Source: Nephromyces sp. MM_2019 (Eukaryota; Apicomplexa; Aconoidasida; Nephromycida). From it: DNA of 15,242 nt. Location: the NCBI GenBank assembly GCA_015657535.1, contig JADHZB010000600.1, positions 1 to 15,242 on the forward strand. Direction: 5' to 3'. The translations under genes and the position numbers were made by a program. This document shows, one piece after another, positions 9,733-15,242 of this stretch. The notes beneath the pieces are model-generated. The model made no database searches. It was given only the letters and a program-made list of their open reading frames with translations, and was not told the origin of the DNA. How positions within the stretch are numbered: the stretch's first letter is position 1; every line of letters begins with the position of its first letter.

Positions 9733-9864
9733 GAGGATGAGCCTAGTTTGAATCGCGCGCACGAACTTTAATAGTTGAGGATAAACCTAACCCGAATCAT
9801 ACATACCAACTTGGATAGCCGAGAAGGATTCTAGTGTGAGCCACACCGACATAGCTACCAACTC
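9733..9864 (+). repeat. 44-bp degenerate tandem repeat, three copies
   Basis: Copies begin with GAGGATG (9733), GAGGATA (9777) and GAGAAGG (9821), exactly 44 bases apart. Shared blocks include CTA near position 12 and GAATC/GAGCC near 20, then AACTT and ATAG near the end in the first two copies. A related CTTGGTAAATAG motif just upstream (about 9701) suggests an older, shifted copy. Confidence 0.65.
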
Positions 9865-10023
9865 CTCTCATATGAGCTACTAGGTGTAACTTTTGTGGTG
9901 CTTTTACGACTTGATTTAACAGCCTGAAAGCTTATCTGTGTGTGCTGTGGATTAAAGCACAGGAACACAGAGGAATTCTAGCTTCTGAAAGTGCTTCACC
10001 TAGGAGGATACCTCTTTACTTAG

Positions 10024-10138
10024 ACAGCACACACAAAAAGCAAAGACTACGTGAAATCACTAGACGTCAATATATCAGGCACACACACACAAGAACCACA
10101 GACTACAGGCTACATCACTAGACGTCACTCTCTCGGGG
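10024..10138 (+). repeat. 58-bp duplication with CACTAGACGTCA core
   Basis: Two units share an initial CA run, then AGACTAC, then CACTAGACGTCA. The TAGACGTC octamers lie at 10061 and 10119, 58 bases apart; a third stands alone at 10225. GACGTC is a palindrome. A further TAGACGTCAC occurs in exon 2 of the gene at 14.8 kb. Confidence 0.7.
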
Positions 10139-10144
10139 AAGCTT

Positions 10145-10189
10145 CTTCAAAAGGAGAACTTTGATTTCCTCCCGTAAGGGTTTTTGAAG
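10145..10189. other. 8-bp inverted repeat, 29-base spacer
   Basis: CTTCAAAA (10145-10152) and TTTTGAAG (10182-10189) are reverse complements. It lies between the second and third GACGTC sites. Modest support only. Confidence 0.4.
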
Positions 10190-10399
10190 ATAGAAGGCAT
10201 CACAAAGTATTACTCACCAGCCATTAGACGTCGGCGGTAAGCACAAATGCCGAAGCTGTGTGTGTGTGTGCAAGAGATGCATTTACACAGTATATGCATG
10301 CGTTGGATGATGCGCCGCCCATTATGAGTGCTAGTTTAGTCACTCTCACCATACGTTGGGTATAAGCGGAGTTGTTTTTCTACCGCAGCTTCTTCACAT

Positions 10400-10610
10400 A
10401 TGCACTGCACACAGAGATTAGCACACACACATAGAGAGATCAGCACACACGCACAAATACATACAGATTAGCACTCACCCACGAACACATCACCACACAG
10501 AGACACCACCGCACAGAGACACACCACCACACAGACACACACACCGGTGTACACAGACACGCTAGCACGCACACACACAAACGCCGGCACACACACAGCC
10601 AACTTCCAGC
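10400..10610 (+). repeat. CA-rich minisatellite region
   Basis: CA runs are broken into short imperfect units: AGATTAGCAC-like units near 10415, 10438 and 10465, then CACCACACAGAGACA-like units at 10485-10550, then pure CA runs. The minus frame crossing it (Cys/Val-rich, 10440-10745) is a low-complexity artefact. Confidence 0.8.
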
Positions 10611-10744
10611 ATGATGGCTTCCTGAAAAGAACCAAATGCTTCGCCTCAGCGAATGCCCTATGAACCTACGACTTACACCAACACAGCGTAGACAAGCATG
10701 AAACGTATAAATTATACACACGGCCATGCGTGTGCACACACGCA

Positions 10745-11370
10745 TAGAATATGGAAATCTGCTGCGAATTCCCTCTTCTTCTAAAATGTCTTGAAAACTT
10801 CGCTTTTACATACACCTCAAAACTGCTGGCTAGCAAATAACTTCACTCCTTCACAGAATCCGACATTCTCTACTGATTTTTTGTGGTAGGAGGAATGCCT
10901 ATGGATTTTGTGAGGGATGAGTGAGGTATATTAAGATTGCTTTTTTTGGAGTACAAAGAGAGGATTATCAGTTTTTTGTGTGTGCAAAAATGAGTGATTG
11001 AAGATCCTGCCTTGAAAATCAGTCTGTGTATATAAAAGGTATGTATTCTTTGGTGTAGTTTTTCAATGTGTGTTCCGGAGCGTAGGGTGACACTGCGTGT
11101 GTGCGGAAGATTGAATGATGTATTACAATCCGTTTGATGCTATGCATCTTCATTTTCTAAATGGTCTTCAAGTGTGTGTGATTATATGTATGATGTTTAT
11201 GGATGGATTTGTCTTTTTGATGGTGTGTGCGTGTTCGTTAGGATTGGTTTTTCGATGTTGCTTCATATCGCAAGTGAAGACAAGCGAAAATCCCATTTAG
11301 TGTGTTTTTTGGTGGAGAGAGAAGCGTGCCCTTTGATTTTCATCTGCTGCTGGTGTGTTTTGGGTGTTTG
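10745..11370. other. TG-rich interval, no supportable gene
   Basis: From about 10970 the + strand is TG-rich (TGTGTG runs at 10978, 11097 and 11173). Overlapping + frames at 11115-11572 are hydrophobic and low-complexity. It lies upstream of the F-box gene on its sense side and could include 5' untranslated sequence. Confidence 0.4.
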
Positions 11371-11374
11371 TTTT

Positions 11375-11557
11375 TTTAATTTTCTTCTCTCTACTCTGTT
11401 TTTTTGTTCTTCTCATTCTGCATCTTTTGTTCTTTCTTATCCCTCGTCTTCGCCTTCTTCTCCCTGTTCCTTCTTCTCCCGCTTTTCCCCCTTCTCGCGC
11501 TTCTCTCTCTTCTCACGCTTCTCCCTCTTCTCCCTCTCCTTTTTTACTCGAAAATGC
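11375..11557 (+). repeat. Long homopyrimidine tract (CTT/CTC-rich)
   Basis: About 180 bases are nearly all C/T, with a CTTCTC(G/A)CG-type unit repeating every 12-18 bases in the 3' half. The opposite strand is purine and in one frame (11437-11565) would encode a run of Glu-Lys-Arg triplets, about 42 codons with no Met and no splice donor before its stop. Such tracts can form triplex DNA. Confidence 0.85.
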
Positions 11558-11943
11558 GTACTTTCTCAGTAAAAAGTACGAGTTTGTGTGTATCCCCGTT
11601 AGCTTTAGTCGATTACCGGCTGAAAATACAAAGTGTGTGCGTGTTTTCCGTTTTACATCTAAATCTGAAGATGTTTCTACGTTGATGGTACAGAGAATTT
11701 TTAGCATATACGTGAAGTATTTGCAGAAGCAGCTGTAGAGTGTGTGGTTTTTGTGTGTGAGTTAGCTGTGTGCCGTTAGTGTGTGATACGCTTCCCAGCC
11801 TTGTGTGTTACAGCTTTTCTAGTACCCATTTTTTCCACTGCAATCCCAGATACCCTACGTTAGAGCGTATAATACCTTAATTATACGCTTGCTGTAACTG
11901 CCTTCTAATGGCGACTAAGCGCACACACTCCACTCTGCTAGGC

Positions 11944-12125
11944 TATAATCCTCATCTCCCCCTGAACCCCCACACACCTCCCCTATAACTACCCCCACCC
12001 TCCTCTATAATCATTTACATCTCCATCTCCTTCCATATAACTACCCCCCTACCCACACCTCCCCCCCATTGCTATAACCACCTACACCTCTCGTATAACC
12101 CCCACCCTCCCCCCTGCAGCCCCCC
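11944..12125 (+). repeat. C-rich degenerate repeat upstream of the F-box gene
   Basis: TATAA(C/T) motifs at 11944, 11984, 12006, 12036, 12073 and 12094 are each followed by CACC/CCCC-rich runs, giving an irregular 20-40-base unit. The tract ends in CTGCAG and a C-run just before the start codon. The template strand is G-rich here. Confidence 0.75.
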
Positions 12126-12131
12126 CACCAG

Positions 12132-13094
12132 ATGAGGCTAATCCCTGCATATCGATCCTACTACCCCCACGAGGCATCCTCAGTCTGCTGCCCACTTCCC
12201 TCTACTGCTCCAGAGCCAGTGTTCTCCACCCCCCNCCCTAACGATGGAGTCCTCTCCCCCCCACCTCTTCTCACCATTTCTGATGATTGTTGGAGTACAA
12301 TCTTCAACTTTCTGTCAACTAAGGATATCATCTCAAACTTTCGCTGTACATGCAAACATTTCCTTCGTTTGGTTTCTACCTGTTTAGTGTCTGTACACGT
12401 CTCGACAAAGACTATTCGCTGCTTTGATATGGGAGGCTATCCTAATCTGCAGGTCTTACAGTTATCTCAATTAAACCCTTCCTCCTTCAAAATTTTAGCG
12501 AAGAATCTCAGAAAATGCAGGAATCTACGAAAACTAGTCTTAGAATACTGCTGTTTTGGAGTAAGAGGAAGTGCTATACTCATTGAAGAGCTGCCGTTTC
12601 TTAGGTATCTCATTGAGTTTAGAGTTGACTGCTGTCGACTCTCAAAGTCTGGTTTTGGTGTGTTAATGGAAGGTTTTGGGATGTGTATGTTGGAAGGTTT
12701 ACAAACTGCTTCCTTCGCTGACAATGGCTTAACCGCTGAGTCGATGATTGCTCTGAGCCGTGTGTTGCGGAAATGCAGATCTTTAAGCTTTATTGATCTG
12801 GACTGCAACAATCTGGGAGATGAGGGTGTCAAGCTGCTGTGTACGTACATCGACGAGAAGAAGGAGAATCTGGAGGTTTTGAGCTTGTCAAGCAATGATA
12901 TCGGGAGAGAGGGGTGTGTGTGCTTAGCGGAAAGCTTGAGAGGGGCTAAGAAGCTGAAGCGCCTGGATTTGAGCGATAATTTGTTGAGTGTGGAAGTTGC
13001 GAGGGTTTTAATTGAGGTGTTGAGAGGTGGAGGCGTGGAAGCTTGTGTTGATCTCTCAGGGAACCTTTTTGATGGAGGAACGGGTGGGGGGTGA
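12132..13094 (+). CDS. F-box / leucine-rich-repeat protein, single exon
   Basis: The open frame is 320 codons with no intron. Residues about 46-85 form an F-box: LTISDDCWSTIFNFLSTKDI followed by the typical RCTCKHFLRLV with conserved Cys, hydrophobic and Leu positions. From about residue 106 there are seven to eight leucine-rich repeats of 27-30 residues, starting near 106, 132, 160, 190, 218, 247, 275 and 304. The later ones fit the ribonuclease-inhibitor-type consensus, for example LEVLSLSSNDIGREG and LKRLDLSDNLL. The family's known role is as the substrate-binding adaptor of SKP1-cullin-F-box ubiquitin ligases, with LRRs recognising the target. The substrate here is unknown. Residue 35 is ambiguous because base 12235 is N inside a C-run, so the frame upstream of it, and hence the exact start, is less certain than the rest. 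A CTGCAG about 15 bases upstream could be a 5' splice acceptor. Confidence 0.87.
   Translation: MRLIPAYRSYYPHEASSVCCPLPSTAPEPVFSTPXPNDGVLSPPPLLTISDDCWSTIFNFLSTKDIISNFRCTCKHFLRLVSTCLVSVHVSTKTIRCFDMGGYPNLQVLQLSQLNPSSFKILAKNLRKCRNLRKLVLEYCCFGVRGSAILIEELPFLRYLIEFRVDCCRLSKSGFGVLMEGFGMCMLEGLQTASFADNGLTAESMIALSRVLRKCRSLSFIDLDCNNLGDEGVKLLCTYIDEKKENLEVLSLSSNDIGREGCVCLAESLRGAKKLKRLDLSDNLLSVEVARVLIEVLRGGGVEACVDLSGNLFDGGTGGG
12235..12235. other. Ambiguous base (N) in a poly-C run inside the F-box gene
   Basis: A single N interrupts a run of about eight C. Homopolymer length errors are likely here. A one-base change would shift the first 35 codons out of frame and move the true start, but would not affect the F-box or LRRs downstream. 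Confidence 0.95.
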
Positions 13095-13275
13095 GTGGGG
13101 GGGATAGGGGGCTTTTTGGGGGTTTGGGAGTTGTGGGGTTTATAGGGGTAATGGTGGGTTTGGGGGGTTTTTGGGGGTTTAGGGAGTTTGGGAGGTTTGG
13201 GGGTTTGGGGGGTTTTTGGGGGTTTAGGATGTTTGGGAGGTTATGGGAGTTTGGGAGCTGGGGAGAGTGGGGGCA
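13075..13275 (+). repeat. G-rich minisatellite (45-bp core) right after the F-box stop
   Basis: Units containing TTTTTGGGGGTTTAGG lie at 13166 and 13211 (45 bases apart), with a diverged copy at 13111. Runs of three to seven G separated by TTT resemble telomere-like TTTAGGG/TTTGGGG and could form G-quadruplexes in DNA or in the 3' untranslated RNA. The shifted frame 13091-13321 would encode a 15-residue GLGGFWGFR repeat; I regard that as a by-product. Confidence 0.8.
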
Positions 13276-13439
13276 TAGTGATGCGTGTGCTTGTGTGTTA
13301 ATTTGTGACTTTGGAGGATAACTGGTATTTGTGTGCTGTTGAAGCTAGTAATAGTATTACATTACATAGGCATACCAGGCTTGGTTTTATTGAGGATGGC
13401 TGTGCACGCAGCTGTTCAGTAACCGTATTTGTTTATATA

Positions 13440-13462
13440 CTGTGTGTGTGTGTGTGTGTGTA
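13440..13462 (+). repeat. (TG)n microsatellite
   Basis: About eleven uninterrupted TG units, followed by TATG. This is the longest pure dinucleotide run in the window. Confidence 0.95.
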
Positions 13463-13539
13463 TGTATTTATATACTGAAGTTTTGTGTCTTTTTGTACTG
13501 AAAATTTTCAATGAGGGAAAGTAAGCCGTTTGAATGCAT

Positions 13540-14025
13540 TTTTACGTGCGCACTCTCACGGAAATGCACTCATAAGCACATGCACACGCGCACTGACACA
13601 CACGCTCACACTCAAGTGCACTCACAAAAGCACACTCATACACATTCACACTGTAGATACACTCTTACCCACAAGCACCCTACGTAGACACACTCTTGCT
13701 CATGCGCACACTGTACACAACACACGCATCCCAGGTGTGCTACTCTTCAGACGTGCTCTAGCACACACACATATCACAGAATCAGTGGACACACTGAGGC
13801 TTGCGTGCGAAGCTTCATAAATAGTATACCCACAATGTTCGCCTATCCTAGCACACACACAAGGATAATATAAGCATAATATGCTATCCTCAGGCAACAC
13901 TAAAGGAACGTGCACACATAACCGCGCACACACACCAACACAGACGCGCATAACCGCGCGCACACATGTATATAACGGAACACAAACATAAGCTCACACA
14001 CACACGCACGCACGCAGAAACAAAC
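13540..14025 (+). repeat. CA-rich imperfect repeat region
   Basis: CACACTCA, GCACAC and CACGCGCACAC variants continue for nearly 500 bases up to the acceptor at 14043. Open frames on both strands (His/Thr-rich on +, Cys/Val-rich on -) come from the repeat itself. No gene seen. Confidence 0.8.
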
Positions 14026-14043
14026 AACTTTCTCTCTATATAG

Positions 14044-14887
14044 GAGTTTCTTGCTCTCTGATGTGGTGGCATTCGCTTCAAAACCTATGGAGTTTGAAGG
14101 CGCTGATGTGCAGGTAGAGCTTAAGGATAGCTTAAGAGCCGATCAAGTGGAGGCCGAACACACACACAAACATCATCTATTCAATGAGAAGAAGAAAAAG
14201 AGGAAGAAGAGGGAGGATAGTGCTTGTCCCTCGTCTTCAGTGCCTGAGTATGAGCGTTCTACAATGGGAGGTAGCAGTCTGTATGATAAGTTTAAAGCAC
14301 AGGCTGCTAACACAGGTGTGTGTTTTTGAGAACCAGAAAGAGTTCAAACCGATGGTGTGTGTGTGTGTTATTTTTGTGGACCAGCGGATTGTAAAGGTGT
14401 CGGATGTATGCTGGTGCATCGTGTTGCCCTCTTGCAAGGGGGTGTTATGTTGAGATGGTATATGTAGGTTCTAATATCCACCCTGTGTGTGTGGGCGATG
14501 ATATCCACCTTGTGTTTGTAGGTTGTGATATCCACCCTGTAGACGTAGGCTCTTGTATACACCCTGTTGGCGTGTGTATCAATCTAGCCGTGTGTATTTA
14601 CTTCATCGCTTTTGCTTCGAACTTTCCGTCCTGTGTGTAGTTTTTTGTACCCAATAAACCTCCCTTAGTGTGTTGCTAACATACAAGGGAAAAATGCTGA
14701 AGTGTGTGTGTATGATAGCAAAATTTGCTATGAATTCTCTCCTTCAGAGGGTGAGTGTAGACGTCACCAAGGAGGAACGTCGCTTATAAACACTTCTACA
14801 ACTGATAGTGATAAGTTTTTTTATTTTGCTGGAGGCTCTGATACAGAAAGTGACTCAGACTATGTTCCGAGCGTAGAGGATGAGGAG
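14044..14887 (+). CDS. Unrecognised nuclear-type protein, two exons, incomplete at the 3' side
   Basis: Exon 1 follows the acceptor CTCTCTATATAG and ends at 14315 with donor ACAG|GTGTGT. Exon 2 starts at 14748 after TTCTCTCCTTCAG and ends at 14887 with a consensus GAG|GTGAGT donor. The junction is phase 1 on both sides (G|AG, Glu). The first in-frame Met is at 14087 and may be the start; otherwise earlier exons exist. Exon 1 has a short HTHKHH run made by a CA microsatellite, then a basic NEKKKKRKKRE stretch like a nuclear localisation signal, and ends near SLYDKFKAQA. Exon 2 is rich in Ser, Thr and Asp and ends GSDTESDSDYVPSVEDEE. The acidic DYVPS motif resembles the N-terminus of BCNT/CFDP1 (Swc5) proteins and other histone-binding acidic tails. 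The downstream exon should lie beyond the window, since the donor is in phase 0 and reading through ends at a stop 14 codons later. I do not assign a family. Confidence 0.5.
14464..14598 (+). repeat. 27-bp tandem repeat, about five copies, inside the intron
   Basis: Copies start at 14464, 14491, 14518 and 14545, with a degenerate fifth at 14572. The shared core is ATATCCACCCTGT preceded by GTAGG or GTGGG. The period is exactly nine codons and one frame is open across all copies, reading VGxDIHPVx repeatedly. The array sits in the predicted 432-base intron between 14315 and 14748, so the open frame is probably a by-product of the period. Confidence 0.85.
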
Positions 14888-14929
14888 GTGAGTGTACGTA
14901 CAGGGGATATGCATGAGATCTGGGTGTGA

Positions 14930-15242
14930 AGTTTTTTAGGCATTCCTAAATACACGCAAGCAGGTATCACACACGCAACCACACAGAGGAGCATGCACAC
15001 GCACACACGCACACTGAAGTTCGCCTGTTTGTTAGGGTTTTTGGGGAGAGGTAGCACACAAAATCGTTGGGTTAGTGGTGTTAAAAATTTCCCCCACTCG
15101 TATTAGTGTGTGTAAACGCTGCATGGCACATCACTGAATAATGTCATAGGGGGTTGATATTCAGCTCTCTACCCCTATAAAAATGTGAAGTTTCTTTGCC
15201 ACCCCCCCCTCTCATGGTAAGTAGTTTTTTCTTGCCCCACCC
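14930..15242 (+). other. Presumed intron or intergenic tail with CA and TG runs
   Basis: It follows the GTGAGT donor at 14888. CA runs occupy 14970-15015 and a TG run sits near 15104. C-rich runs occur at 15200-15215 and at the very end. The minus frame at 14860-15057 is repeat-derived. No further exon is identified before the window ends. Confidence 0.4.

Noticed and set aside
9741..9765. GTTTGAATC resembling a tRNA B-box
   Set aside because: It lies in a degenerate 44-bp repeat, and no A-box or cloverleaf stems can be drawn around it.
10440..10745. Minus-strand Cys/Val-rich open frame of about 100 codons
   Set aside because: It is translated from CA/TG repeats; the composition reflects GTG/TGT codons and there is no domain.
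11174..11738. Overlapping + strand frames, hydrophobic Leu/Phe/Ser-rich, looking like membrane segments
   Set aside because: They are readings of the homopyrimidine tract in three frames; all three are open for compositional reasons.
12161..12895. Minus-strand frames of 64 and 142 codons
   Set aside because: They are antisense shadows of the F-box/LRR gene.
13111..13230. Telomere-like TTTAGGG/TTTGGGG units suggesting an interstitial telomere
   Set aside because: The units are irregular and part of a 45-bp minisatellite, not a uniform short telomeric array.
13530..13820. His/Thr-rich + frame
   Set aside because: It is produced by the CA repeats; the opposite strand is equally open.

Overview
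This window looks like nuclear DNA from a eukaryote, probably a unicellular one. Coding density is low and there are no bacterial-style packed ORFs or operons. Two genes carry recognisable eukaryotic domains, splice sites are GT/AG, and the intergenic DNA is full of TG/CA microsatellites, minisatellites and homopurine/homopyrimidine tracts. I cannot name the species. A protist (an alveolate is one possibility) fits, but nothing in the sequence proves it. I see no rRNA, tRNA, CRISPR array, transposase or viral gene.

Layout. 1-930: TG-rich then CA-rich DNA without a supportable gene. 930-2800: a 24-bp minisatellite, a nested hairpin and several phase-compatible candidate exons on the + strand, one preceded by a perfect TACTAAC branch-point motif. 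This last set is low confidence because the opposite strand is also partly open. 2873-5388 (-): the best-supported gene, a two-exon (possibly three-exon) LENG1-family protein with an N-terminal Cir_N domain. 5389-9700: A+T-rich, mostly featureless DNA with a TCA trinucleotide tract, small hairpins and one weak candidate exon near 7.4-7.7 kb. 9700-10750: minisatellites, including one with repeated GACGTC palindromes, and CA-rich repeats. 10750-11900: TG-rich DNA and a long homopyrimidine tract. 11945-13275: a single-exon F-box/leucine-rich-repeat gene bracketed by a C-rich tract upstream and a G-rich minisatellite downstream. 13440-14030: TG then CA repeats. 14044-14887 (+): two exons of an unrecognised protein with a basic nuclear-localisation-like stretch and an acidic Ser/Asp segment; it probably continues past the window. 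Its intron holds a 27-bp tandem repeat. The end of the window is again CA/TG-rich.

The genes do not form an obvious functional unit. LENG1 belongs to a Cir_N family linked to nuclear RNA processing, the F-box protein is predicted to be a ubiquitin-ligase adaptor, and the third looks nuclear. No previously undescribed multi-gene system is evident. The most unusual features are the C-rich/G-rich bracketing of the F-box gene, the in-frame repeats in non-coding DNA and the repeated strand-switching of TG/CA-rich blocks.
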